Positions 1 through 9,185 are shown, counted from the stretch's first letter. The stretch: DNA of 64,000 nucleotides from DATCHW01 sp963806045 (GCA_963806045.1 CAWDWP010000020.1:124001-188000), one strand, 5' to 3'. Notes: generated from the letters alone by a model not told the origin. Made by a program: numbers and translations.

Positions 1-1490
1 TATTATTTCTATTAATATTTACGTTGCCTGATGAACTTGAAATATTATATCCGACTGCACTGGAACGTCCTAATGAATATTTTACCTTTGTTGACATTGT
101 ACTGGGACTGAATCCGGAACCTTCAAAGTTTGCAACAAGATTTATATTACTTCTTAATTTATTATCATTCAAAATTGAAGCTAAATTCAGGTTATTTGTG
201 ATTACATCCCCGCTGTAAAACTTATCTTCAATATTCAGGTGAACCTGTCCCTGAATGTCTCCGCCGGCTGAACGGATATTGAAGTTACTGTAAAAGTCAT
301 TTATACCTCCTTTATAACTAATATCTGCGAGAACAATACCGAGTCGTCTATAATCAGGAATAGATTTAATTTTAAGTATTGTTTTAATATCTGCAGGGTC
401 GATTTTATTTGAAGTCGTTACATTAAAATACAGACTATCAGTATTACTGAGATTCTGAACATTCCCTTTCAGATTGATAATAGAATTTGGTAAAGTTAAT
501 ATAAGGTTGTTTATATTCAGATTTTTGTACACCCCGCTTGCATCAAGAGACAGCGATACCACACTATCCAGCATATCTACTGAAGGAATAAAATATCTTA
601 AATCAGCAAAATTAAATTTTTTAACATCCAGAACTAAAGATACATTTTTATCTCCTAAATTACTGAAAGCATTGCTGTCCAGAGGATTAAGGGCATTGAC
701 AGATATCTTGCTCAACTTTATATCAGACCTGTCTGTAAGCAATTCAAGATTTGAGATTTCGGTTAATGTATCTTTGATGTCTATATTTGCATCAAAGGCA
801 AGCTTTTTTAAAGTGAAATCGGTATTAGAGTTGAAAGATAAATTCCTCAAATTAATTTTCTTGAATTTCTTTGAATATTCTCCGGTCATATCGAGCTGAA
901 AATCGGAAATATTAAGCTGGTCAAAGTTTAATTCATTCTGCTTTTCCCATTGTAATGCCCACAACGGTTTGGAAGGAATATCCCCAAGAATTTTAATTTT
1001 GCCATTTTCAATTTTGAAACTGTTTACAAAGATATCCCAGTTGAACGGTGAAGGATGTTGTATCAACAGACGGCGTAAATAAATTGGTAAAGTTCCAGAC
1101 TAATGAATCTTCCCCGCTTTTAATTTTAGTGAGGTTTATCTCCGGAGAATTCAGCACAACATAATCAAGGCTGATTCTTTGTTTTAATAATCCCCAAATA
1201 TCATACTTAAGGTCAAGATATTTAAAACTTACAAGCGTATCTTTTTTAACAATCAGGGATACATTATTAGCCCTTAAACCTTTGAATATATTTCCATTAA
1301 TGGATTCTACGGTGATAGTATTTTCTTTTGTGATCCAACTTTCTGAATTGTTTAATTTATTTAATGTAAAATTTAATGCCCACTTGTTAAATGTTTCTGT
1401 CTGTATAAAGAAATATAATGCGATGATGAGAACAACAATAACTCCAATAAACCAAATAAAATATTTTAATATCTTTCTGAAGATTTTCAT
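1..1490 (-). CDS. TamB/AsmA-like envelope protein, 3' end outside window, frameshifted
   Basis: The N-terminus has one membrane anchor (about residues 10-30, a run of Ile/Val/Leu/Phe), then a long beta-rich region full of short Asn/Asp/Ser/Leu alternations. This is the look of AsmA/TamB proteins, which bridge inner and outer membrane. The first frame stops at 1008. From about 1050 to the window edge a second minus frame stays open for over 1 kb, and joining the two needs removal of one base near 1045-1055. The protein therefore has at least 490 residues and continues beyond base 1; TamB proteins often exceed 1000. The family call rests on architecture, not on a signature motif. It could also be another AsmA-like or DUF748-like protein. 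Confidence 0.6.
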
Positions 1491-1764
1491 AATTGGAAAT
1501 AATATCTAATATTCAGTAAATATTTTAATTGTTTTTGTAAAATTAAATTGCAAAATATTCTCCATCAGAATTACACATAATGATATAATATATACATTCT
1601 TATCAATTAAGATATATAAATGCAGATAATTAAGTAATAGTGCAGTAGGTTGAATAAGGAACTAATCCGAATGGATTAGTCCGGAATAAAATATCAGGAA
1701 ATTCTGAAACTTCGGATTTATTTATGTGCTACATAATGATATACAAATTAATCAAAGTTTATTA

Positions 1765-2955
1765 TCACTTTATCAAAAGCATCTTTTTTGTATCAACAAA
1801 ATCACCTGCCTTTAGTGTATAAAAATACATTCCACTTGATAACTTACCCGCTGACCAATTTACCGCGTATGTTCCCGGGTTTAATTGTTCGTTTACTATT
1901 GTTTCTATTTCTCTACCGAGCGCATCATAAATAACAAGATTTGTAAATGAGTTTTTAGTCAAAGCAAATTTTATTTTCGTCGTCGGATTAAACGGGTTCG
2001 GATAGTTTTGTTCTAAAGAATAGTGCGCAGGTACCTGTTCTGAAATAGGATTAATTCCAATAATATCGCTGAGCGGTCTTCTATAAAGATCATAATCAGT
2101 GGCGGCATAAATAAAACCATTTAATATACATAATGCAAATACCCGCGGACTTCCTAAAAAGCCCTCATTTCTTTGTACCCAGTTTGCACCTCTATTTGTT
2201 GAAGTATATACACCATAACCATCAGATCCCGCAAAGATAGTACTTCCGCTCACAGCAAATGAATAAACACTTTTATTAGAAAAGGAAGTTGGAGCCCAGC
2301 TTGTGCCATTATTTGTGGTTAAATATACTCCCGCGCTAAAATAAGTGCCTGCAAAGATATCCGTGCCGTTTATAAATAATGACTGAATACTTTGATTATT
2401 TAAAGATGTCTGTGTCCAGGTAGAACCGTTGTTTGTAGAAGTATATACACCATTTAAGTAAGTTCCCGCAAAGATAGTACTTCCGCTCACAGCCAATGAA
2501 TAAACGTCCCGATTATTTAAGGATGTCTGTGTCCATGTCGCACCGTTATTTGTAGATAAATATACACCATCATAATAAACTCCGGCATAGATGTTATTCC
2601 CTATCACAAGTAATGAAGGAACATATTTATTAATTAAAGAGGTTTGTGTAAACGTCGTACCGCTATTAGTAGAAACATAAACGCCATTGCCATATGTTCC
2701 GGCAAAGATAATACTTCCATTAGCTGCTAATGAAATAACGTATTGATTATTTAAACCTGTTTGTGCCCAGCTCGAGCCGTTATTCGAGGACAAAAATACG
2801 CCTGTATTAAAGGTCCCTGCAAATATATTATTTCCGGATACCACGAAAGAAAATTCAGATGTATATCCTATTCCGTTTGTATCCAGTGTCCATTGTGCAT
2901 CGGAGACTTGAACAGACAGTAAATATATAAATATTATTAAAAAAGCTGATTTCAT
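1765..2955 (-). CDS. T9SS-exported repeat protein (Asp-box/sialidase-like propeller)
   Basis: I place the start at 2955 because an AAAGGAG ribosome site lies just upstream and a signal peptide (Lys-Ser then a hydrophobic run, ending near Ser-Asp-Ala-Gln) begins there; the open frame extends 34 codons further without one. The 396-residue protein has about seven 40-residue repeats, each with a Phe-Ala-Gly-Thr strand and a Ser-Thr-Asn-Asn-Gly-x-x-Trp turn, a variant of the BNR/Asp-box of beta-propellers. The last 85 residues are a T9SS type A sorting domain with the NYPNPFNP motif and a Lys-rich end. It is probably secreted and surface-attached; ligand unknown. It resembles the protein encoded at 3399-4631, which points away from it. 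Confidence 0.85.
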   Translation of the reverse strand: MKSAFLIIFIYLLSVQVSDAQWTLDTNGIGYTSEFSFVVSGNNIFAGTFNTGVFLSSNNGSSWAQTGLNNQYVISLAANGSIIFAGTYGNGVYVSTNSGTTFTQTSLINKYVPSLLVIGNNIYAGVYYDGVYLSTNNGATWTQTSLNNRDVYSLAVSGSTIFAGTYLNGVYTSTNNGSTWTQTSLNNQSIQSLFINGTDIFAGTYFSAGVYLTTNNGTSWAPTSFSNKSVYSFAVSGSTIFAGSDGYGVYTSTNRGANWVQRNEGFLGSPRVFALCILNGFIYAATDYDLYRRPLSDIIGINPISEQVPAHYSLEQNYPNPFNPTTKIKFALTKNSFTNLVIYDALGREIETIVNEQLNPGTYAVNWSAGKLSSGMYFYTLKAGDFVDTKKMLLIK

Positions 2956-3398
2956 TTTTTCTCCTTTTACGACTTTGTCGTAATTTATTTTAAAAAGATC
3001 TTTACAGTGAGAGATATTTATTCGGCTTGAAGCCACAGCGAAAATATTGCTAATCACTTGAGAATGGTAACATTAAGAATCCGGATTTTGTTACATATTA
3101 AATTAAATAAAATATTTTAATGTCTTTTACAAAGATGGGTAAATAAAACTGATTAAGTAATAGTGCAATCATTATCAGGGCATAGCAATAAATTTCCATT
3201 TAGTATCACGATTAATTAACTTCATTAATTACCTTTGTGTGTTTGTAACTTTTTTCGGTAGTATTTGTTATTAAGTCATACATTTGAGTAATACACGTTC
3301 TTTAATAAATTTTCTGCATTTTATTTAAAACAATCAATCAAATCTTTGTCATTCAATATCATAAAAATAGTAACTAATAAAATTTAAATAATAGAATC
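2956..3398. other. Divergent intergenic region between two T9SS cargo genes
   Basis: This 443-base AT-rich stretch separates the starts of two diverging secreted-protein genes and so must hold both promoters. I see no reliable promoter pair, hairpin or small ORF. A 16-base sequence at 3152-3167 recurs in the same orientation at 1629-1644, on the other side of the minus-strand gene. Confidence 0.6.
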
Positions 3399-4631
3399 AT
3401 GAGAACCATAAAATTACTTTTTTCTGTAATCGTTTTTTCCTTTGTCTTGAATAATAATTCAAATGCACAATGGAGTCAAATTTCGGTGCCGACCTCATCT
3501 GACGTCCGATGCTTTACATCGATAGGTACAAATGTTTTTGCAGGTACTTATGGAGGTGGAGTATTTATGACAACAAATAACGGTGTAAACTGGACTGCTG
3601 TAAATTTTGGTCTTACTAATTTGCTTGTTAATGCTCTGATTTCTGTAGGAACAGATCTATATGCAGGAACATACACAGGAGGTGTTTTTAAATCTGTAAA
3701 CAACGGCGCAAGCTGGACGGTTATGAATAATGGATTGACTTCTTTGTTGGTTCAATCTTTTTGTCTTTTGGGTTCAAATTTATTCGTTAGTACAGCGACC
3801 TTTGGTGTGTACTATACCAACAATGGCGGTTCCTTATGGAATCAGGTAATAGGAGGATTACCGATGCTGAATGTAACTTCTTTATGTGCAATGGGAACAA
3901 ATATTTTTGCAGGTACAGTCGGAGGTGTTTATATATCTACTAATAACGGTACGAACTGGACTAATACGAATAATATACTAAACAGTTCATCTACTTGGGG
4001 AATGGCTGTTATAGGGTCAAATCTTTTTGCAGCAACTTATAACTATGCAAACGGCGGCGGAGTATATTATACAGCAAATAACGGAGTGAACTGGAATTCT
4101 ATAAATGGCAGTATCCCAACACATTATACAAAAACTTTATGTGTTAGCGGAAGTAACCTATTTGTAGGGACAGCAGCAGGAGTTTATTTATCAACAAATA
4201 ACGGGTCAAGCTGGATTACAAAAAACCAGGGAATTAATAATAACGACACAGTAAATACATTATTCATTGCAAACAATTTTATATTCGCCGGTATTACAGC
4301 AAGGTCAGCATGGAAACGCTCGCTTCCCGAATCTCTAGGTGTAAATAATATTTCAACAGAAATTCCGAAGGAATATTCAGTTAAGCAGAATTATCCTAAT
4401 CCATTTAATCCTTCAACTAACATAGAATTTTCTGTTCCGAAATCATCTGTTATGAAAATTGTTGTTTATGATATTTCGGGAAAAGCTTTGGAAACGCTTG
4501 TAAATGAATCTTTATCGGCAGGTTCTTATAAAATTAACTGGAATGCTTCCGGTTATCCGAGCGGAGTTTATATCTATAAAATCTCTTCGGATAATTTTGA
4601 ACAAAGCCATAAAATGATTTTGGTGAAATAA
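3399..4631 (+). CDS. T9SS-exported repeat protein (Asp-box/sialidase-like propeller)
   Basis: This 410-residue protein begins with a signal peptide (Met-Arg-Thr-Ile-Lys, a hydrophobic core, cleavage likely after Ser-Asn-Ala). Six or seven repeats follow, each with Phe-Ala-Gly-Thr and Thr-x-Asn-Gly-x-x-Trp elements spaced about 40 residues apart, as expected for a beta-propeller with degenerate Asp-boxes. Residues from about 326 form a T9SS type A sorting domain (NYPNPFNPST, Val-Val-Tyr-Asp, Gly-Val-Tyr-Ile-Tyr, final Val-Lys). It is a paralogue of the 1765-2955 product. A role in binding or sensing at the cell surface is inference; no catalytic residues are evident. Confidence 0.85.
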   Translation: MRTIKLLFSVIVFSFVLNNNSNAQWSQISVPTSSDVRCFTSIGTNVFAGTYGGGVFMTTNNGVNWTAVNFGLTNLLVNALISVGTDLYAGTYTGGVFKSVNNGASWTVMNNGLTSLLVQSFCLLGSNLFVSTATFGVYYTNNGGSLWNQVIGGLPMLNVTSLCAMGTNIFAGTVGGVYISTNNGTNWTNTNNILNSSSTWGMAVIGSNLFAATYNYANGGGVYYTANNGVNWNSINGSIPTHYTKTLCVSGSNLFVGTAAGVYLSTNNGSSWITKNQGINNNDTVNTLFIANNFIFAGITARSAWKRSLPESLGVNNISTEIPKEYSVKQNYPNPFNPSTNIEFSVPKSSVMKIVVYDISGKALETLVNESLSAGSYKINWNASGYPSGVYIYKISSDNFEQSHKMILVK

Positions 4632-4674
4632 TTGATCTTTAATGCAATGAATTAAATTACCAATAATTGTATTT

Positions 4675-4812
4675 TTACTTTTTTAAGATTTTCTTTTGAT
4701 CATATTTTATGATTTTTGTAATGAGTTTTACGGGTACGGGTTTGCCAAAAGGAATTTTTATTCTACTAATTTTGCGAGTTAAAGTTTTTTCTTGTGTCTT
4801 TTTTGATTTCTT
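4675..4812 (-). pseudogene. Degraded 3' fragment of a second DUF1801 (YdhG-like) gene
   Basis: On the minus strand this stretch reads Ile-Lys-Ile-Pro-Phe-Gly-Lys-Pro-Val-Pro-Val-Lys-Leu-Ile-Thr-Lys-Ile-Ile-Lys-Tyr before a stop at 4675-4677. It aligns with the C-terminal third of the intact DUF1801 protein at 6482-6871, and at DNA level about 50 of 61 bases match by hand count. Upstream the similarity drops into another frame and fades. The remnant is boxed between two convergent T9SS genes, so it looks like a leftover of a duplication. Confidence 0.7.
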
Positions 4813-4866
4813 TAAAACAGTTTACTAACCCATTCGAAGATGACTTAGTAAGCTTAATATTTACAG

Positions 4867-6327
4867 CTATTTAATTAACACCATCTTTTTAATATCTGTA
4901 TATTCACCCGAAGTTAATCTGTAGAAATACGTTCCCGATGATAATCTGCTACCGTCAAATTCCACCTCATACAATCCGGGTTTTAAAGATTCGTTTACGA
5001 CTGTTGCGACTTTCTTGCCTAATAAATCATATACCTTCAACACAACATTGTCATTCCCGCGAAGGCGGGAATCCATATTAAGAGAGAATTTTATTTTTGT
5101 TGTCGGGTTGAACGGATTCGGATAGTTTTGCAACAACGAAAATTTTTCCGGTATTTCAGCACTGATATTTCTTATGCCTAATACAACAGAATTATAATAA
5201 ATTCCGCCTGTATTGTAATAAGTGCTGTTGCCGTATCCACCCCATGCAATCATTTTATTCCCTGTCCAGACAGCCGAATGATGCCAGCGAGCGTTTGGCG
5301 CATTTACAGCTGTAGTGCTTGTCCAGGTATCTGTCGCGGGGTCATAAATCCCGCCAGAATTAAAATATACCGAACCGTTATAACCGCCCCACACAATCAT
5401 CTTGCTCCCGGTCCAAACTGCCGAATGCCAGTCCCTGCCTGAAGGAACGTTAACGGTTGAAGTAGGAGTCCACGTATCAGTAGCGGGGTCATAAATTCCG
5501 CCTGTATTGTTATAAACTGTATTCGCGTATCCGCCCCATACAATCATTCTGCTCCCTGTCCAGACAGCTGTCTGCCATATTCTGCCGGACGGAGCGTTAT
5601 TTGTTGAAACAGGTGTCCATGTGTCTGCTGCCGGATCGTAAATTGCTCCGGTGTTATAATAATTTAAAACATTATATCCGCCCCATACAATCATTTTACT
5701 GCCCGTCCAGACTGCCGAGTGGTATTGCCTTCCGGATGGCGCATTAGCTGTTGATGTCTGTGTCCACGTGTTTGAGGAAGGGTCATATACGCCTCCTGTA
5801 TTTAAATAGCTCCCGTTATATCCGCCCCAGACAATCATTTTACTACCCGTCCAGATTACCGATGGGTTATTTCCGCCGGGAGGGGAGTTCGCAGTTGTCG
5901 TAGGCGTCCAAGTATCCAAAGCGGGGTCATATATACCTCCTGTATTTAAATAACTGCCGTTTCGATTTCCGCCCCACACAACCATTTTTGTATCTGTCCA
6001 GACCCCGATATGCGCCAGGCGTGATGTCGGTGCGTTCGTTAAGGATGTCGGAGTCCATGTATCAGACGAATAGTTGTAAACTCCACCTGAATTGGTTGAA
6101 GAACCTGTACTTTCGGCACCGCCCCATATAATCAGGCTTGTTCCCGACCAGACTGCCGAGTGACGTTCGCGGGCAGATGGCGCGTTTGTTGTTGAGGTTG
6201 TATTCCAGGATTCCTGGGAAAAACAATTTGTAATTAGCAGAGCGTAATTAGTTATGAGTAATGCGAGAACTAAAAAAAAATATTTTATTCTTTTTGAAGA
6301 GTTGGAAAAATCTTTAACACTCGTCAT
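4867..6327 (-). CDS. T9SS-exported kelch-repeat protein
   Basis: The 486-residue protein has a signal peptide ending near Cys-Phe-Ser-Gln, then about seven 50-residue kelch-type repeats, each with Arg-x-x-His-(Ser/x)-Ala-Val-Trp-Thr-Gly, a Met-Ile-Val-Trp-Gly-Gly strand and Gly-Gly-x-Tyr-(Asp/Asn)-x-x-x-(Asp/Asn)-x-Trp. This predicts a six- or seven-bladed propeller. The C-terminal 90 residues are a T9SS type A domain. Two parts look repeat-derived: the signal peptide holds a doubled Leu-Leu-Ile-Thr-Asn unit, and the sorting domain holds an inserted Met-Asp-Ser-Arg-Leu-Arg-Gly-Asn-Asp from a palindromic DNA repeat at 5051-5076. Function beyond surface or secreted localisation is unknown. Confidence 0.85.
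   Translation of the reverse strand: MTSVKDFSNSSKRIKYFFLVLALLITNYALLITNCFSQESWNTTSTTNAPSARERHSAVWSGTSLIIWGGAESTGSSTNSGGVYNYSSDTWTPTSLTNAPTSRLAHIGVWTDTKMVVWGGNRNGSYLNTGGIYDPALDTWTPTTTANSPPGGNNPSVIWTGSKMIVWGGYNGSYLNTGGVYDPSSNTWTQTSTANAPSGRQYHSAVWTGSKMIVWGGYNVLNYYNTGAIYDPAADTWTPVSTNNAPSGRIWQTAVWTGSRMIVWGGYANTVYNNTGGIYDPATDTWTPTSTVNVPSGRDWHSAVWTGSKMIVWGGYNGSVYFNSGGIYDPATDTWTSTTAVNAPNARWHHSAVWTGNKMIAWGGYGNSTYYNTGGIYYNSVVLGIRNISAEIPEKFSLLQNYPNPFNPTTKIKFSLNMDSRLRGNDNVVLKVYDLLGKKVATVVNESLKPGLYEVEFDGSRLSSGTYFYRLTSGEYTDIKKMVLIK
5051..5076. repeat. Palindromic REP-like element inside a coding sequence
   Basis: Two 8-base arms (ATTCCCGC and GCGGGAAT) surround a GAAG loop. It is read in frame as Met-Asp-Ser-Arg-Leu-Arg-Gly-Asn-Asp within the T9SS sorting domain of the kelch protein. 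This sequence type is a familiar dispersed bacterial intergenic repeat; here it sits between the first and second strands of the sorting domain, where sibling proteins have no counterpart. Confidence 0.75.
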
Positions 6328-6481
6328 ATTTGTTTTTTTGATTTATTTAAATTAGTAATAAATTAAAACATTGTATATACACCAAAATGTGTTTTATATG
6401 AGTTGAGAATATTTTTGAAGCAGCATTAGTACACAGATATATTTAAAGATAAAAAAAAAGAGTTTTTTATTGTCGGTATTT

Positions 6482-6871
6482 TTATCTTAAAAGCTTGTTT
6501 TTTTCTATTAATTCTGCCTTTTCCAGATTCTGTTTTGCCCCATATTTTATAATTTTTGTAACGAGTCGGACAGGCACGGGTTCATCTAAAGGAATTTTTA
6601 TCGCGGATTTTGATAATTCGTATTGTTTTAAATCTTCTTTGAAAACCTGCAAACTCTTTGGTCTCATAAAAACTGAATAGTGATTTTTGAATGCAGCAAA
6701 CCAAGCCAGCATTCCTTGAAATTTGAATGCAGGCATACCATAACTGATTACTTCTTCTGCATCAGGAACAGCTTTTTTGATTGTTTGCCGGATTTTTTCT
6801 AATATTTTTTGAATGTCTGTTGAAAACATTGAAATATACTTTTCGAAATCGTTATTTTTATTCGTTTCCAA
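6482..6871 (-). CDS. DUF1801 / YdhG-like protein
   Basis: This 129-residue protein matches the DUF1801 (YdhG) family pattern: an N-terminal helix ending Ile-Arg-x-x-Ile-(Lys)-Lys-Ala-Val-Pro-Asp-Ala-Glu-Glu, then Ile-Ser-Tyr-Gly-Met-Pro-Ala-Phe, and a C-terminal Ile-Lys-Ile-Pro-Leu-Asp-x-Pro-Val-Pro motif. Members adopt a frataxin-like fold; one Bacillus member has been described as an iron chaperone, but the function here is unproven. The start is TTG, three bases after the stop of the upstream gene at 6875, so the two are probably cotranscribed. A decayed second copy lies at 4675-4812. Confidence 0.85.
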   Translation of the reverse strand: METNKNNDFEKYISMFSTDIQKILEKIRQTIKKAVPDAEEVISYGMPAFKFQGMLAWFAAFKNHYSVFMRPKSLQVFKEDLKQYELSKSAIKIPLDEPVPVRLVTKIIKYGAKQNLEKAELIEKNKLLR

Positions 6872-6874
6872 TTT

Positions 6875-7291
6875 TTACTTTTTATTTTCATCCAGTTTTA
6901 CCATACATCTTAATTCATCATCATTTTGATACAATTCAATGCAATATCCATTTGGATCGATACCTTTAACTGCAGTAAGTTCTTTAAAAGCCTTTCCAAT
7001 TGCAGGAATATTTTTCATAAAGTCTCTTATTACAACAGAAATATAGATGCCCTTTTTAATAATAAATTCTTCCGGGCCATGTTTACTCAATTCTCCTTCT
7101 TCCAATTCTTCGGCAGCGGATTTGTAAATAATAACTCCGTTTTCAGGACGCGATATTCCAAAATATTTTCTTTCCTGCGAATAAGGAACTAAAGAATGCA
7201 GGGACTGGTGTGCTTCTAAAACCCCATCGGGAAATGATTTTGCTGTTATACAAAATACTTTTATGTCTTTTTCTAAATAATAATTTTCCAA
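6875..7291 (-). CDS. Conserved hypothetical protein, possibly GyrI-like
   Basis: This is a 138-residue soluble protein with no signal peptide. It has a Phe-Gly-Ile-Ser-Arg-Pro-Glu-x-Gly motif near residue 45 and a C-terminal Asp-Pro-Asn-Gly-Tyr-Cys-Ile-Glu followed by Cys-Met-Val. I recall similar Bacteroidota proteins labelled as transcriptional regulators or effector-binding (GyrI-like) domains, but there is no DNA-binding helix here and I cannot confirm the assignment. The start is TTG. It lies directly upstream of the DUF1801 gene, a pairing that suggests a small stress or accessory operon (inference). Confidence 0.55.
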   Translation of the reverse strand: MENYYLEKDIKVFCITAKSFPDGVLEAHQSLHSLVPYSQERKYFGISRPENGVIIYKSAAEELEEGELSKHGPEEFIIKKGIYISVVIRDFMKNIPAIGKAFKELTAVKGIDPNGYCIELYQNDDELRCMVKLDENKK

Positions 7292-7377
7292 TATTCTATG
7301 TTTTACTGTTAATACAAATTATTGCTTACTTTTAAAGAGATCTGTAAAAAAGCAGAGCCACTCTGTTTTTATTAGGT

Positions 7378-7791
7378 TTATTTTTTTGGCATTTTGCTCA
7401 TATCCATATACAACGAATTCCATCTATGACCATCCAAATCTGCGAAACCGCATCCATACATCCAGCCATCTATTTCTGAGGGTTTACCAAAAAGTGTACC
7501 GCCGGCATTTTCTGCCTTTCGTGCCATTTCGTCCACTTCTTCTCTGCTCTCGGCATCGAAAGATAGCAATACTTCTGTGCTCTGCTTCGTGTCAGTGATT
7601 TCATTTTTTACAAATGCTTTGAAAGTAGATTCTGCAAAAAGCATTATTGCAATGTTTTTACTACCGACGAGCAAGCAAGCATTATCATCGCTGTCGTAAT
7701 TCTTAAAAGTAAAACCAAGTTTGGTGAAAAACTCTTTTGATTTAGAGACGTTTTTTACAGGCAGATTAATCCAGATTTCTTTTGTTGCCAT
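7378..7791 (-). CDS. VOC-family (glyoxalase/dioxygenase-fold) protein
   Basis: This 137-residue single-domain protein opens with Ile-Trp-Ile-Asn-Leu-Pro-Val-Lys-Asn-Val-x-Lys-Ser-x-x-Phe-(Phe), the usual first strand and helix of VOC proteins. It ends with Gly-Phe-Ala-Asp-Leu-Asp-Gly-His-x-Trp, the usual last strand. The length is right for one VOC module with two beta-alpha-beta-beta-beta units. The substrate cannot be told; many such small Bacteroidota proteins are orphan glyoxalase or bleomycin-resistance relatives. It lies 86 bases upstream of the 6875-7291 gene in the same direction and may share its transcript. Confidence 0.85.
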   Translation of the reverse strand: MATKEIWINLPVKNVSKSKEFFTKLGFTFKNYDSDDNACLLVGSKNIAIMLFAESTFKAFVKNEITDTKQSTEVLLSFDAESREEVDEMARKAENAGGTLFGKPSEIDGWMYGCGFADLDGHRWNSLYMDMSKMPKK

Positions 7792-7943
7792 ATAGTTTAT
7801 TTTAAATTATAATTGTTTTCTTTTGAAAACAAATTTTTATTATATTAATTTCCAATTTTAAGACTTTCAACATTTTTGAACTGAGGGTTACAGAAAAGAA
7901 TTCCGCGAAGTTACACAAAGAATTAAAACGAAGATACACAAAG

Positions 7944-7974
7944 AAAAAAAGGGGTAAACACTTAGGTTTACCCC
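7944..7974 (-). terminator. Rho-independent terminator of the thioredoxin-TPR gene
   Basis: Arms GGGGTAAAC (7951-7959) and GTTTACCCC (7966-7974) form a 9-base stem with a 6-base loop. Read on the minus strand it is followed by a run of seven T (bases 7944-7950). It lies 48 bases past the stop at 8022. Confidence 0.85.
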
Positions 7975-8021
7975 CTACAATAATTGTTTTTAGTTCAAGC
8001 TATTATTAAAAGAAAAATATC

Positions 8022-9086
8022 TTATAATTTTTCGATTTTGGCTTTTTGTTTTCTGTAGGCATCTCTGTCCCAGATGCTTAATGCTTTGTTAATAGATGCT
8101 AGAGCTTGTTCTTTGTTTTTCATCTGATAATATATTTCAGATTTCATCCTCTGTCCACTGCATACAAAAACCCCTGTAAAGTATTCAAGACTTTTATCAA
8201 CAGCTTTCAAGGCTTCCTGTCTGACATCATCATTTAGTTTGGCAGTATCTCTAAGCATATTCGAGGCTTGATAAAGGTAATAAGAGCCGATTTGATATTT
8301 AGCTAATTCATCGGTTCCAAAGTTTTTTAAAAGGTCATTGAGGCAATCCTGACATTTAGCAATATCCTTAGCTTCCATATTTTTTTCAAGGAGAAATATT
8401 TTAGCATCTTTTACACCACCACTTGAAGGATATTTATTGAGTAATGACTGAACTTTTGCATCATCTTTATTGAACATTGCGAGTTGAAACTCTGCTATAT
8501 CAGTATAACCATTTTTATTATCAGGGTCGAGAGCAATTATTCTTTTATAAAGAGGTTCAGCTTCTTTGCTCATTTCAAGATTACCATATCGTCTGCTTAA
8601 TTCATAATTCATTTTAACATCATCCGGATTCTTTACAAGTGATGCTTTCAGGGAATTAATTGTTCCGGTACCTGAATTAATTCCCTTAATAAATTCAAGA
8701 AATTCCTGAGCGGTAAATGTTCCATACATTCTGTCAACTTCATTTCCATCGCCGTCTATGAATATGAGTGTGGGATAACCTTTAATGTCAAATTTTTTTG
8801 CGAGCTCAATTCCTTCACCGTTTTCTGCATCAAATTTCCAGTTAATCTGATTTTTATTTGCAAATTCACTAACTGCCGGGTCTGTATAGACTGTCATCTC
8901 AAGCTGTTTGCACCATATACACCATTCGGTATATACATCAGCCATAATAATTTTATTTTCGCTTTTGGCTAATTTCAATACTTCGGCGTAAGAGCCGGTA
9001 ACGAATTTCACTTCTTCAGCTTTTAGATTTGATAACGCAAAAAGCGAAATCAAAGTTAGAAATAAATATTTTGTTATTTTTTTCAT
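8022..9086 (-). CDS. Periplasmic thioredoxin-like protein with C-terminal TPR region
   Basis: The 354-residue protein starts with a signal peptide (Met-Lys-Lys-Ile-Thr-Lys, hydrophobic core, then Leu-Lys-Ala). A thioredoxin-fold domain covers about residues 25-135, with the redox motif Trp-Cys-Ile-Trp-Cys-Lys near residue 55 and the cis-proline segment Gly-Tyr-Pro-Thr-Leu near residue 105. Residues 145-350 are helical, with Tyr-x-Arg-Ile-Ile-Ala-Leu-Asp-Pro-Asp and Lys-Ala-Leu-Ser-Ile-Trp segments typical of TPRs. This is the DUF255/DsbD-gamma style of thioredoxin joined to a TPR. It may reduce or isomerise disulfides of envelope proteins. It has its own terminator and a long upstream region, so it is likely monocistronic. 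Confidence 0.85.
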   Translation of the reverse strand: MKKITKYLFLTLISLFALSNLKAEEVKFVTGSYAEVLKLAKSENKIIMADVYTEWCIWCKQLEMTVYTDPAVSEFANKNQINWKFDAENGEGIELAKKFDIKGYPTLIFIDGDGNEVDRMYGTFTAQEFLEFIKGINSGTGTINSLKASLVKNPDDVKMNYELSRRYGNLEMSKEAEPLYKRIIALDPDNKNGYTDIAEFQLAMFNKDDAKVQSLLNKYPSSGGVKDAKIFLLEKNMEAKDIAKCQDCLNDLLKNFGTDELAKYQIGSYYLYQASNMLRDTAKLNDDVRQEALKAVDKSLEYFTGVFVCSGQRMKSEIYYQMKNKEQALASINKALSIWDRDAYRKQKAKIEKL

Positions 9087-9185
9087 ATTAAAAGAGTTTT
9101 TATATTTGGCCTAAAATATATTGTATATTGATACGTATAACAATTCAAATAGTTATATAAAAAAGATGCTGCAAAATAAATTACA

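Noticed and set aside
474..899. Plus-strand open frame of 141 codons opposite the TamB-like gene
   Set aside because: It is antisense to the better-supported minus-strand frame and shows no signal, domain or ribosome site.
1659..1682. Hairpin with arms ACTAATCC/GGATTAGT downstream of the first T9SS gene
   Set aside because: No T run follows on the minus strand and it lies over 80 bases past the stop, so a terminator call is not supported.
1629..3167. A 16-base direct repeat (ATTAAGTAATAGTGCA) at 1629-1644 and 3152-3167 on either side of the first T9SS gene
   Set aside because: A rough estimate for such AT-rich sequence gives a few 16-base repeats by chance in a 64 kb window, and no inverted ends or transposase support a mobile cassette.
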